Shown here piece by piece: positions 7,671 to 16,180 of a DNA stretch of 64,000 nt. Origin of the DNA: Gelidibacter salicanalis (GTDB lineage: Bacteria > Bacteroidota > Bacteroidia > Flavobacteriales > Flavobacteriaceae); contig NZ_JAEHJZ010000029.1 in NCBI RefSeq assembly GCF_016469035.1, positions 33,303-97,302 on the forward strand, in the 5' to 3' direction. The notes beneath the pieces were generated by a model, which ran no database searches, was not told where the DNA came from, and worked only from the letters and a program-made list of their open reading frames with translations. Each line of letters opens with the position of its first letter. Position 1 is the first letter of the stretch. A program made the position numbers and the translations under genes.

Positions 7671-8255
7671 ATGACTTTAACAGAAAATTTCTGGGATACT
7701 CGCTATATAAACAATGATATTGGGTGGGATATGGGTGAAGTTTCTCCACCGCTTAAAGCGTATGTTGATCAGTTGACCGATAAGGATTTGAAGATTCTAA
7801 TTCCAGGTAGTGGTAATTCTTACGAAGCAGAATATTTACACCATAAGGGGTTTAAAAATGTATATGTGGTAGACCTTTCCAAAACCGCACTGAACAATCT
7901 CAAACAACGCGTGCCGTCATTCCCTTCTGAACATTTACTTCACCAAAATTTTTTCGATTTAAAACAGTCTTTTGATTTGATTATCGAACAAACTTTTTTC
8001 TGCGCTATAGATCCTAAATTAAGAATTTCGTATGTTTCCAAAGCTGCTGAACTTCTCAATAAAAACGGCAAAATAGCAGGCTTGCTTTTTGATGCACCTT
8101 TAAATACTGACACACCTCCTTTTGGAGGGCATAAAGCCGAATATCTCAACTGTTTTGAACCACATTTTAATATGTTGACAATGGAACCAGCACACAATTC
8201 CCATCCTTCAAGACAGGGCAAAGAATTATTTGTAAACGTCCAAAAGAAAAATTGA
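7671..8255 (+). CDS. TPMT-family S-adenosylmethionine methyltransferase
   Basis: The 194-residue protein starts at the ATG at 7671 with MTLTENFWDTRY. It has thiopurine-methyltransferase family features: FWDTRY, WDMGEVSPPL, the SAM-binding loop ILIPGSGNSYEAEYL, EQTFFCAI and PPFGGHKAEY. TPMT-family enzymes methylate thiols, thiopurines, and in some bacteria selenium or tellurium compounds or small thiols. A thiol or chalcogen substrate fits the neighbouring sulfur genes. It is the first of four methyltransferases in 3.7 kb. The upstream leader is made of the dispersed repeat, so its native promoter may have been replaced. Confidence 0.85.
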   Translation: MTLTENFWDTRYINNDIGWDMGEVSPPLKAYVDQLTDKDLKILIPGSGNSYEAEYLHHKGFKNVYVVDLSKTALNNLKQRVPSFPSEHLLHQNFFDLKQSFDLIIEQTFFCAIDPKLRISYVSKAAELLNKNGKIAGLLFDAPLNTDTPPFGGHKAEYLNCFEPHFNMLTMEPAHNSHPSRQGKELFVNVQKKN

Positions 8256-8309
8256 GATGGCTTTTAGGATTTATATAGATATTTAGAAAGCACTACTAAC
8301 AATAATTAG

Positions 8310-8921
8310 ATGACTACAAAAGACCATTGGGAAACCATATACGAAAATAAGACTCCTGATCAAGTGAGTTGGACTCAAGATAGACCCACCGTCTCCTTGC
8401 AGTTGATCCAGGATAGAGATCTACCAAAAACAGCCAAAATTATTGACATAGGTGGCGGCGACAGCAAACTTGTGGATTATCTAATTGAAGAAGGGTATAC
8501 GGACATTACTGTACTGGATATTTCTGCCAATGCCATCGAAAAAGCAAAATTACGGTTGGGCGAAAAGGCAAAACATGTGCAATGGATTGTAAGTGATATC
8601 ACGACTTTTAAACCGACAGTGTTATACGACTTATGGCATGATCGGGCAGCGTTTCATTTTTTGACTACCCAGAAGCACATACAAGCTTACGTGGCACTGA
8701 CCAACTCCTTTGTGAACAACAGTTTGATTATCGGAACCTTTTCAAAACAAGGACCTGAAAAATGCAGCGGATTGAAAATTACCCAATATGATGCCGAAGG
8801 CTTAACAAACGTGTTCGGTAAGCATTTCCAAAAAATTGAATGCCTGACTACAGATCACATCACTCCTTTTGACACCGTACAAAATTTTCAGTTTTGTTGT
8901 TTTAAAAACAAGACCAATTAA
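8310..8921 (+). CDS. Class I SAM-dependent methyltransferase
   Basis: This 203-residue Rossmann-fold methyltransferase has motif I in KIIDIGGGDSKLVDYL (about 43-58), an acidic end of strand two in ITVLDIS, and a motif like motif IV in LYDLWHDRAAFHFL. The opening HWETIYENKTPDQVSW is typical of a bacterial group with no agreed substrate. Trp-His-Asp-Arg-Ala after motif IV is a conserved mark of that group. It lies 54 bp after the TPMT-like gene and just before the persulfide dioxygenase fusion, so a small thiol substrate is plausible but unproven. Confidence 0.85.
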   Translation: MTTKDHWETIYENKTPDQVSWTQDRPTVSLQLIQDRDLPKTAKIIDIGGGDSKLVDYLIEEGYTDITVLDISANAIEKAKLRLGEKAKHVQWIVSDITTFKPTVLYDLWHDRAAFHFLTTQKHIQAYVALTNSFVNNSLIIGTFSKQGPEKCSGLKITQYDAEGLTNVFGKHFQKIECLTTDHITPFDTVQNFQFCCFKNKTN

Positions 8922-8974
8922 AAATTATTAATAACCCAGGGTCAATTACAGGACCTCATAAAAAACATGACACT

Positions 8975-10306
8975 ATGACTATTAAACAATTTGAATACAA
9001 ACCCCTCTCCCATTACTCGTACGCCATTGTAAGTGAAGGCAAAATAGCGGTTATAGACCCCGAGCGTGATCCACAACAGTATTACGACTACGCAAAAGCC
9101 AATAACGCGACCATTGTTGCCATACTGGAAACCCATCCACACGCTGATTTTGTGAGCTCTCATCTTGAACTGCATAAAGAAACCGGAGCGACCATCTATA
9201 ACAGTGAAAAATTAGGTGCTGATTATCCGCACCAACCCTTTGATGATGGCGACAGCATAGCACTAGGAAACATCACTATAAAAGCCTTAAACACACCCGG
9301 ACACTCTCCAGACAGTATTACAATTGTGGCTACAGAAGGTGACAAAACAGCTTTGTTTACAGGCGACACACTGTTTATTGGCGATGTTGGCCGTCCCGAC
9401 CTTAGGGAGAAATCCGGTAAGATGAAGGCCAAACGTGAAGAACTGGCTGAAATGATGTACGATACCGTAAACACAAAGTTTAAGGATTTACCAGATAACG
9501 CTATTGTGTATCCTGCACACGGTGCGGGTTCACTATGTGGAAAGAATTTGAGCGAGGCCGCCAGCAGCACTTTAGGCGATGAGCGAAAATTTAATTGGGC
9601 ATTTAAGAAACAAACCAAAGAAGAATTTATTGAGTCCTTATTGGATGGGCAACCGTTTATCCCCGCCTATTTTGGTTATAATGTAGACATTAACAAAGAG
9701 GGTGCTGATAATTTAGAGCCTTCGATTGCAGAAATTCCATTTGCTAAAAAGACTACTGCTTCAGGACTCATCATTGATATGAGAACTGAAGAAACCTTCA
9801 AAAAAGGCCATTTAAAGGGAAGTTTCAATATTCAGGCAGCATCTGATATTGATAAATTTGAAACTTGGTTAGGTGCCATTGTGAAGCCAAAAGAAACATT
9901 TACTCTGGTTATTGACGCAAAGGAAAACAAGGATAAACTCTTAGATCGTTTGGCTAAGATTGGTTACGAAAAACAGGTCAAGCAAGTCATTACGCTAGCT
10001 GATGAAAACCTTGAGAAATCGGAACAATTGGATTTGGCCGATTTTAAAAAGAATCCTGATAATTATACGATTGTAGATGTTCGTAATACAAGTGAGATTG
10101 ATGAAGGCAAGTTTTTTGAAAACGCTTTAGCACATCCACTGCACGAGTTACGACATACCGCCGAGAATATTCCAACAGAGAAACCTATTGTAGTCCATTG
10201 TGCTGGGGGCTACCGTAGTGCAGCAGGAAGTAGTATCCTGGAAAGCGAATTAAAAGGCGCCACCATTTACGATTTGAGTGATGACATAGAACAATTTAAA
10301 AATTGA
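8975..10306 (+). CDS. Persulfide-dioxygenase-like MBL fold / double rhodanese fusion
   Basis: The 443-residue protein has an N-terminal metallo-beta-lactamase domain (about 1-250) with THPHADFVSSH (His54, His56, Asp58), TPGHSPDS and GDTLFIGDVGRPDL. This is the pattern of persulfide dioxygenase/CstB-type enzymes. Two rhodanese modules follow (about 255-345 and 355-443). Only the second has a catalytic loop, HCAGGYRS with Cys409; the first has no cysteine where the loop should be. The known reaction class is oxidation of glutathione or low-molecular-weight persulfide to sulfite, with sulfur transfer by the rhodanese. It points to detoxification of sulfide or persulfide. The next gene overlaps its stop by 4 bp. 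Confidence 0.92.
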   Translation: MTIKQFEYKPLSHYSYAIVSEGKIAVIDPERDPQQYYDYAKANNATIVAILETHPHADFVSSHLELHKETGATIYNSEKLGADYPHQPFDDGDSIALGNITIKALNTPGHSPDSITIVATEGDKTALFTGDTLFIGDVGRPDLREKSGKMKAKREELAEMMYDTVNTKFKDLPDNAIVYPAHGAGSLCGKNLSEAASSTLGDERKFNWAFKKQTKEEFIESLLDGQPFIPAYFGYNVDINKEGADNLEPSIAEIPFAKKTTASGLIIDMRTEETFKKGHLKGSFNIQAASDIDKFETWLGAIVKPKETFTLVIDAKENKDKLLDRLAKIGYEKQVKQVITLADENLEKSEQLDLADFKKNPDNYTIVDVRNTSEIDEGKFFENALAHPLHELRHTAENIPTEKPIVVHCAGGYRSAAGSSILESELKGATIYDLSDDIEQFKN

Positions 10307-10752
10307 GCCTAAAAACACCGATAAAGGATTATGGTTTTGTAGTAGGGCAACTACTGCTTTTTTTGGCCTATGTTGTACCTTTGCAACTATATAAAATACA
10401 ACTACCCGAATGGCTATGCTATTCGGGTTTGTTTATTTTGGGAGTTTTTGTTCTGTTTGGAATAGTGGCGCTCTTACAATTAAACACGAAGCTCTCCCCG
10501 TTTCCATCACCCGTTGCATCTGGCAAGTTGATTACCAATGGCGCATTCCGTATGTCCCGGCATCCCATTTATACGGCTTTGCTCTTTTCGGGGTTTGGAT
10601 ATGCTCTTTATGTCTCATCGCTTTATAAAGTGCTGATCACAGGAATTCTTCTCCTTTTATTCTATTATAAATCCGTTTATGAGGAGATCTTATTGATCCA
10701 AAAATATCCAGATTATTACAATTATAAACAAAGAACACGTCGCTTTATTTAA
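10303..10752 (+). CDS. Membrane methyltransferase of the ICMT/PEMT-like family
   Basis: This 149-residue membrane protein has four hydrophobic segments. The C-terminal motif FRMSRHPIYTALLFSGFG is the hallmark of isoprenylcysteine carboxyl methyltransferase/phospholipid methyltransferase-like proteins. The start is a TTG at 10303 overlapping the TGA of the previous gene; no ATG in frame precedes the first membrane segment, so coupling to the persulfide gene is likely. Relatives include enzymes that methylate hydrogen sulfide and methanethiol (MddA) as well as many of unknown substrate. The protein is shorter than MddA, so that is only a hypothesis. Confidence 0.75.
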   Translation: MSLKTPIKDYGFVVGQLLLFLAYVVPLQLYKIQLPEWLCYSGLFILGVFVLFGIVALLQLNTKLSPFPSPVASGKLITNGAFRMSRHPIYTALLFSGFGYALYVSSLYKVLITGILLLLFYYKSVYEEILLIQKYPDYYNYKQRTRRFI

Positions 10753-10757
10753 ACCTT

Positions 10758-11363
10758 ATGAAAGAATCAAAGAACAATTTTTGGAACCAACGTTACGATG
10801 CTGAAGATTACGTGTATGGTACCTCACCAAACGATTTCTTTAAAGAGCAGCTGACCAAAATCAACAAAGGAGACCTTCTATTGCCAGCAGAAGGAGAAGG
10901 AAGGAATGCCCTATATGCTGCAAAACAAGGCTGGAATGTTATGGCTTTTGATAGTAGTGAAAGCGGTAAACAAAAGGCCTTAAAACTGGCCTCAGAGCAC
11001 AAGGTAGCGTTCAACTACGAAGTGAAAGACGTGTTGTCTTTTAAGACGAATGAACGATTTGATGTTCTAGGCTTGATTTATGCCCATTTTCCGAAGGATA
11101 TCCGTAAATCGGCCAATCAGTATTTGCTACAATTTTTAAAGCCCAATGGAACGGTCATTTTTGAAGCCTTCGCAAAAGAACAATTAGCAAATGCTTCAGG
11201 CGGGCCAAAAAATTTGGATATGTTATTTTCAATTGAAGACATACAAAATGAGTTTTCTGGATTGGAATTTGAGTTATTGCAACAACAAACCATCCAACTA
11301 AACGAAGGCGAACACCATAAAGGTAAAGCGGAGGTGATTCGCTTTGTAGGCAGGAAGAAATAA
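10758..11363 (+). CDS. Class I SAM-dependent methyltransferase (TehB-like)
   Basis: The 201-residue protein begins FWNQRYDAEDYVYGTSPNDF, typical of TehB-like methyltransferases. It has the SAM motif LLPAEGEGRNALYAA (about 41-55), AFDSSESG and a motif around GLIYAHFP. TehB-like proteins are linked to tellurite resistance in some species but are mostly uncharacterised. It starts 5 bp after the membrane methyltransferase, so the two are surely in one transcript. Its stop faces the SoxB-like gene on the opposite strand. Substrate unknown; small chalcogen or thiol compounds are reasonable candidates from context. Confidence 0.85.
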   Translation: MKESKNNFWNQRYDAEDYVYGTSPNDFFKEQLTKINKGDLLLPAEGEGRNALYAAKQGWNVMAFDSSESGKQKALKLASEHKVAFNYEVKDVLSFKTNERFDVLGLIYAHFPKDIRKSANQYLLQFLKPNGTVIFEAFAKEQLANASGGPKNLDMLFSIEDIQNEFSGLEFELLQQQTIQLNEGEHHKGKAEVIRFVGRKK

Positions 11364-11391
11364 TTACAATAGAGGCAATGGTTCAATAATA

Positions 11392-12819
11392 CTAAACCAA
11401 ACGAAAACTGTCAATTCTATCCGGACTGAAATCTCGATACTCTTTTAAGTAAGCTTTCATCGCAGCCACGGCTTTTTGATCATGAGCTTTCCGATTCTTA
11501 CCGTATTTTTTGGACACCCCTTGTGTAGTTACAAAGCTTACTGTATACGACTTGGTCATATCAAGATGTGCTCCGTTGTAAAAAATCTCTTGAATCCGAT
11601 GCCCATTAGGGTTTTCAATCCGCATGTTAATTTGCAGTCCTAAAACCCGTTTGACATAGCCACCCATTTGCCCGAACGGATCCTTGCAAAACGTCCGTTC
11701 CAAATTTTCTTCTAACATTTGCTTGATTTCTGCACCAGTCAACACAACGGTAGACACTGGTGGATTCATTGGCGTGATATTGTAGAGATCATTCTCTGTA
11801 ATGTCTCCTATTCCAATTGGCGCTCCATAACGCCATCCGTTGGAAAATGCAATCTCCGTGTTAGTAGCATGAGCGATGGCCTTCAACAGAAAATTATCCA
11901 TGGTGGAGTTGATGGTATTGTACCGATGTAAAACAGTATCTGTACGACCTAACACCACCGTTCTTATAGCTTTATAAGGCTCCAGAGCCTTCTCTACCAA
12001 AATCTCTACGGCAGCACTTTTAGGAATTGAACTGTCAATTTTTATAAGTTCATAATTGGAATTTTTAATTTTATTCTCTTTAATCTCAAGACTGAATTTG
12101 CCCATAAATGCACCATGGCAACCACATTGAACAATCTGTGCGCCGTTGATCTCTATAGGGCTGTAAATTCGGTTGTGGGTATGTGCACTCAAACAAATGT
12201 CAATACCCTCTACTTGTTTTAAAAGTTCCACATCTTGAGGAAATCCGTTATGAGAAAGCAACACAATTACATCTGCGCCATCTGATTTTAGTTGTTGGAC
12301 ATATTTTGGAACCTCCTCAACACCAGATGTAAATTTGAGCCCCCCACCCATCTTCTCGGGCATGACCTTATCTACAATCATCGCACAAACACCGATCACG
12401 CCTATTTTAACGCCTTCTTTTTCATAGAGTGCTGTAGGTTGCAAAAAATTGGAGCCATTCTCTTTGTACACATTGCAACCCAAAATTGGAAACTTCAATT
12501 GGTTGTTAATCTGCTGTAGTTGTTCGGGTCCATAACCAAAATCCCAATGGCCAACCCAGGCATCGGGTTGTAGTGCATTTAAAATTGGAATAATGGCTTC
12601 TCCCTTTGAATCAACCAAGGGTTTGGTGCCATGTAAGGTATCACCACCATCAAATAAAAGCGTATTCGGGTTTTCTTTTCTAATAGTTTCCACCAATCCT
12701 GCAATATGGGCGTACCCGCCCGCCGTTTGTACCACTTCGCCCGATGCGTCGTAAAACAATTCCGAATGTGGCGCTAAGTAACCGTGGACGTCGTTTATGA
12801 ATAAGATGTTCAGTTTCAT
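11392..12819 (-). CDS. SoxB/5'-nucleotidase-like metallohydrolase, apparently cytoplasmic
   Basis: This 475-residue two-domain protein has a metallophosphatase domain followed by a 5'-nucleotidase C-terminal domain. Metal motifs are INDVHG (Asp10, His12), DGGDTLHG (57-64), GHWDFGYG (90-97), LLSHNG and SAHTHN. Ordinary 5'-nucleotidases read GNHEFDYG at the third motif; SoxB thiosulfohydrolases read GHWEFTYG, and this protein resembles SoxB there. No signal peptide is visible, unlike SoxB. The ATG at 12819 was chosen because the longer frame starts at a TTG. It is the last gene of the DoxX-DsrE-SoxB-like-TlpA run. Activity could be on thiosulfonate-type sulfur or on nucleotides. Confidence 0.82.
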   Translation of the reverse strand: MKLNILFINDVHGYLAPHSELFYDASGEVVQTAGGYAHIAGLVETIRKENPNTLLFDGGDTLHGTKPLVDSKGEAIIPILNALQPDAWVGHWDFGYGPEQLQQINNQLKFPILGCNVYKENGSNFLQPTALYEKEGVKIGVIGVCAMIVDKVMPEKMGGGLKFTSGVEEVPKYVQQLKSDGADVIVLLSHNGFPQDVELLKQVEGIDICLSAHTHNRIYSPIEINGAQIVQCGCHGAFMGKFSLEIKENKIKNSNYELIKIDSSIPKSAAVEILVEKALEPYKAIRTVVLGRTDTVLHRYNTINSTMDNFLLKAIAHATNTEIAFSNGWRYGAPIGIGDITENDLYNITPMNPPVSTVVLTGAEIKQMLEENLERTFCKDPFGQMGGYVKRVLGLQINMRIENPNGHRIQEIFYNGAHLDMTKSYTVSFVTTQGVSKKYGKNRKAHDQKAVAAMKAYLKEYRDFSPDRIDSFRLV

Positions 12820-12922
12820 ACCTTTAATGTGTTTCTTACTTGTAAGTTCCAATAAATTTGTGATGATTCCTAAAAGGGATAATACTCTGATTTGAATTTA
12901 TCATCCCTTTTTAGAATGTATG

Positions 12923-13558
12923 CTATTTCAAACTCTTTAAAAAGTCTTTGAACTCTGAGTTGCTATAATCTGCCATGCCTTTATGGGTCAATGCCAAGTT
13001 ACCTGCAGCATCAATCACATAAGTAGTCGGAATTGCCGAGGATTGGTACATTGGTGGCAAGTTACTCGCCGGGGCATAAATTGGCAGATTGTAACCTTTG
13101 CGTTTGTCAAAGGCTTTGGCCAATTCAAAATCCTGATCCAAGGACAGAATTACAAAAGCCACCTCATCACCCATCTCTTCGTGTAATTTATCGATGCTTG
13201 GCATTTCTGCAATACACGGTGGACACCAAGTGGCCCAAAAGTTCATAAAAATAACCTTGCCTTTCAAATCTGCAAGAGATGTGATGTTTCCGTCCCTATC
13301 CATTAATTTAAGACTAAAATCAGCTTTAGTTGCTGCTGGTAAAGTTGTAGCCTCACTACTGGAATTATCTGCATGTCGCACTTCAGTTATGTCCTTGACA
13401 TCAGGATTCATCAATCCGGTGGCCAATAGTCCGCGTTGCGCAAAACCAATCACTTCTGTATGTAAGCCTGTTGCATAAAGCGCAATGGCTATAACGGCAA
13501 AAATGCCGTATTGAATCCAAGTTCTCTTCGCGTTTTTATCGTTCTTATCTTTTTTCAT
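12923..13558 (-). CDS. TlpA-like membrane-anchored thioredoxin
   Basis: The 211-residue protein has one N-terminal membrane segment (about 14-34) and a periplasmic thioredoxin fold. The active site is FWATWCPPCIAEMP with Cys112 and Cys115. AIPTTYVIDAAG supplies the cis-proline loop. TlpA/ResA-type proteins reduce periplasmic disulfides, for example in cytochrome c maturation; SoxW in sulfur-oxidation clusters is the same type. It sits 12 bp downstream of the lipoprotein SoxB-like gene and upstream of the second SoxB-like gene, which favours a SoxW-like role in keeping a sulfur enzyme reduced. Confidence 0.9.
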   Translation of the reverse strand: MKKDKNDKNAKRTWIQYGIFAVIAIALYATGLHTEVIGFAQRGLLATGLMNPDVKDITEVRHADNSSSEATTLPAATKADFSLKLMDRDGNITSLADLKGKVIFMNFWATWCPPCIAEMPSIDKLHEEMGDEVAFVILSLDQDFELAKAFDKRKGYNLPIYAPASNLPPMYQSSAIPTTYVIDAAGNLALTHKGMADYSNSEFKDFLKSLK

Positions 13559-13570
13559 ATGATTTATTTT

Positions 13571-15229
13571 TTATTCAAATTTATATGCCGACCCGGGTAC
13601 GGTTGAAAACGAATACGTGCCTAAATATTCACAGTACGCTCTCCCTTCTAATGTTGGTGATACTGGCGAATTTTTCTGAAGGTACTCTTCTACAGCCTCA
13701 TGAATCGTGTAATCCTTTACCTCTACATCCTTAACGTTAGGCATCCTACATAAATTATCGAGTGGATCACCAGGACGCACACAGGCAGAAACCGTGTAAT
13801 AGTCATCATCCTTCATTTCTTCACCTTTAACGATGACACTGGAAATTCGGTGCCCTCTCTCGTTTTGACTGCTAAAACTGACTTTCATTCCTGAAAATCG
13901 CACTAACCAGCCCCCAAAACGTTCCGTTGGATTCTGAGAAAACGCATTGTGCATTTCTTTTTCCAACCAATCCTTAATCTGTTTCCCTGTAGCTCTTCCG
14001 GTTTTTACAGGTTCATTCACTGGCAGTAAATTCCATAGATTAGCTCTTGTGATTGCCGCGGGATTGCCGTCTTCAGGCACAATCGGGTTCCCAAATCTAA
14101 ATCCGTTGGAAATGGCGATATCCGCACCTGTTTTCCAACGCGCGGCATCGGTAATCATATTGTCCATTGGGTTTTCAACCGTTAAATATCTATAAATTGG
14201 TGTGCTTGTATGGCCGACCACCGTTTCCAAATAGTCTTTATAGGGCGCTTTTTCTTCGTCAATTAAGGCTTGTAAGGTTTCATCGGCTTTATAAACTTCA
14301 GGATCGACATCCATCAATTCATAATCATCACCGACTAATTTACCGTCAACAAAATGTAAGGTTAACTTCCCTACAAAGGAACCGAAGGCACCGGGCTCCG
14401 TAACTTTAGCATATTTCCCTACGATTAATTCGCGGACGCGCTCATGCGTATCGTTACCCAATATATAATCGACATTTTCAGCAATAGGATTACTGGCCAG
14501 CTCCACTTGTTTAAAAATCCCGATATGCGTCACCAAAAAGAGCACATTAACCTCCTCATTGATTTTAAAGGCGTCGATCATGGTTTTCAAGTCAGCATCC
14601 AATCCGCTAAAGCCAATCCCTTCACTAAAAATAGGATTTTGTCGCACAGGTACATCAGGATCATTAATGCCAACAAAGCCAATACGCACACCTTCAATTT
14701 CTTTCACCCAAGAGGCTGGAAATAGTGGTTCTTCGTTAGCTTCGTGATACATGTTTTGAACGATAACTTCTGTCCCGTAGTCTTGCATTACATTCATCAT
14801 AATGTCTTTGCCGTAAACCACTTCCCAATTACCGGGTATAATGACATCATACCCCATATTCTTAATAATATTGGGCATCACTTTCCCTTCAGATAAGGCG
14901 GTATAGCCACTCCCCTGAATTAAATCCCCTCCATCCACAATAATAGTGCGGTTAGGATTTTTTTGCCGTTCTTGGTCGAAAAGCGTTTTAATATTTGCCA
15001 GTCCGCCCCTATTTTTAAAGACGACTTGATCATTCTCCCAAAATAATTCAGGATGTGTATCCAACTGTCCGTGAATATCGGCTGTTTGCAGGATGGTAAT
15101 GCTCAAGGTGTCCTTCGCTATTACATTACTTGCCACTGCGTTGGAGGCTTCCGTTTTACAAGCTACTGTTACCATTAGTATTACAATAAGTGCCGCCGAT
15201 TTCAATAGTGTTTTTTTAAATGTTTTCAT
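13571..15229 (-). CDS. SoxB/5'-nucleotidase-like lipoprotein
   Basis: This 552-residue protein has a lipoprotein signal (TVAC, Cys24), a metallophosphatase domain and a 5'-nucleotidase C-terminal domain. Motifs are TADIHGQ (Asp51, His53), DGGDLIQGS (99-107), GNWEVVYG (133-140), LVTHIG and GNDTHE. The third motif is a hybrid of the nucleotidase GNHE and the SoxB GHWE forms. In the last motif the first His of the usual GHTH is replaced by Asp. The enzyme is therefore probably active but with altered metal coordination or substrate. Two residues separate it from the DsrE gene upstream, so they share a transcript. It is a distant paralogue of the gene at 11392. Confidence 0.85.
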   Translation of the reverse strand: MKTFKKTLLKSAALIVILMVTVACKTEASNAVASNVIAKDTLSITILQTADIHGQLDTHPELFWENDQVVFKNRGGLANIKTLFDQERQKNPNRTIIVDGGDLIQGSGYTALSEGKVMPNIIKNMGYDVIIPGNWEVVYGKDIMMNVMQDYGTEVIVQNMYHEANEEPLFPASWVKEIEGVRIGFVGINDPDVPVRQNPIFSEGIGFSGLDADLKTMIDAFKINEEVNVLFLVTHIGIFKQVELASNPIAENVDYILGNDTHERVRELIVGKYAKVTEPGAFGSFVGKLTLHFVDGKLVGDDYELMDVDPEVYKADETLQALIDEEKAPYKDYLETVVGHTSTPIYRYLTVENPMDNMITDAARWKTGADIAISNGFRFGNPIVPEDGNPAAITRANLWNLLPVNEPVKTGRATGKQIKDWLEKEMHNAFSQNPTERFGGWLVRFSGMKVSFSSQNERGHRISSVIVKGEEMKDDDYYTVSACVRPGDPLDNLCRMPNVKDVEVKDYTIHEAVEEYLQKNSPVSPTLEGRAYCEYLGTYSFSTVPGSAYKFE

Positions 15230-15231
15230 AA

Positions 15232-15654
15232 TTAGAGACTAAGGCTTTTATATCCCTTCTTCTGGAGTTGGAAATTATACAGAATACCATTTTCTACGGT
15301 GGTCATTTTACTTGGGACCTTGGTTTTATCAACTTTAAATTTATTCAGCGAAAAACCACAGGCTACTAATTGTACCCCTGCTTTTTCAGCCTTTTCAATA
15401 AAGGTATTGATCTTTTCAGGATCAGTAATATCACCTATTTCCTTCCCACATATAATGACTTGAAAATCGCCAAATGCATCGCATTCTTCAGCTTTTAGCG
15501 CCTCAGCCGTTAAAATAATGGGTTGTAATTGTGCTACCTTTTTGGTAAGTACCACGTAGTTATTTTTGCCGTTTGTAACATCTTGTGCAGTCATATGATT
15601 TGTTGTAACTAATGTGAGTATAAAAAATAGGGAACTAAAAATGTATGTTTTCAT
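15232..15654 (-). CDS. Exported DsrE-like sulfur-relay protein
   Basis: The 140-residue protein has a cleavable signal peptide (to about residue 23, MTAQD) followed by a DsrE/DsrF-like fold. Cysteines are Cys58, Cys69 and Cys99; the last, in LVACGFSLNKF, lies where family members place the persulfide-carrying Cys. DsrE-like proteins carry sulfane sulfur between enzymes; most are cytoplasmic, and exported forms accompany periplasmic sulfur chemistry. It lies between DoxX and the lipoprotein SoxB-like gene with only 2-6 bp spacing, so it is in the same operon and is a plausible sulfur donor for them. Confidence 0.82.
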   Translation of the reverse strand: MKTYIFSSLFFILTLVTTNHMTAQDVTNGKNNYVVLTKKVAQLQPIILTAEALKAEECDAFGDFQVIICGKEIGDITDPEKINTFIEKAEKAGVQLVACGFSLNKFKVDKTKVPSKMTTVENGILYNFQLQKKGYKSLSL

Positions 15655-15660
15655 AAGTAT

Positions 15661-16059
15661 TTATTTTAAAAGTTTATCAGTGTCGTTCAGTATAAAAAAA
15701 AGAAGTCCACCTAAAATTGCAATGTTTTTAAATAAAGGGCCGAGTGTTGTGATCTGTCCCACTTGAACCGTTAAAGAGATGGGAATTAAAATAGCCATCA
15801 AAATGATTGCCGCCCATTTGGTTTTATATCCTATAAGGAATAAAAATCCGGCGCCCAGCATGGCAATACCTGACAGAATGATAAGCCATTGCGGTTCGCC
15901 AAAAAAATGTGCGATGCCTTTAAAGCTTGCCTGCTCTATGCGTTGTGCCGTTTTTTCTACGTGTATCAGGTGATTAAACCCTGCGACCAGAAATATGCCG
16001 CTGACCATAATGCGTAATACCTGTATAGAACGGCGACTGATTGAAATGTGTGTCGACAT
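15661..16059 (-). CDS. DoxX-family membrane protein
   Basis: The 132-residue protein has four hydrophobic segments, with GIFLVAGFNHLIHVEKT near the first and the usual GxxFLIGYKTKWAA turn. DoxX-family proteins include the quinone-linked subunit of thiosulfate:quinone oxidoreductase; others are of unknown function. Its place directly upstream of the DsrE and SoxB-like genes supports a role in passing electrons from periplasmic sulfur to the quinone pool. The promoter may be the operator-controlled one at 16555, with the small secreted protein gene between them. Confidence 0.82.
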   Translation of the reverse strand: MSTHISISRRSIQVLRIMVSGIFLVAGFNHLIHVEKTAQRIEQASFKGIAHFFGEPQWLIILSGIAMLGAGFLFLIGYKTKWAAIILMAILIPISLTVQVGQITTLGPLFKNIAILGGLLFFILNDTDKLLK

Positions 16060-16180
16060 TAATTGAATGTATAAAAGAGATTGATGGATGTGGCGTGTAG
16101 GTATTATAGTTTATTTCAGTGTATTTTGAAATAAGAAAATGACGGGAGTACACACCCAATAAGATTTCAGAGATAAGAAA

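Noticed and set aside
9223-9618. 131-codon open frame on the minus strand
   Set aside because: It lies wholly inside the persulfide dioxygenase gene, has no family features and mirrors its codon pattern.
10758-11363. Firm tellurite-resistance (tehB) call
   Set aside because: TehB-like methyltransferases are a broad group; nothing in the sequence fixes tellurite as substrate and no tehA is adjacent.
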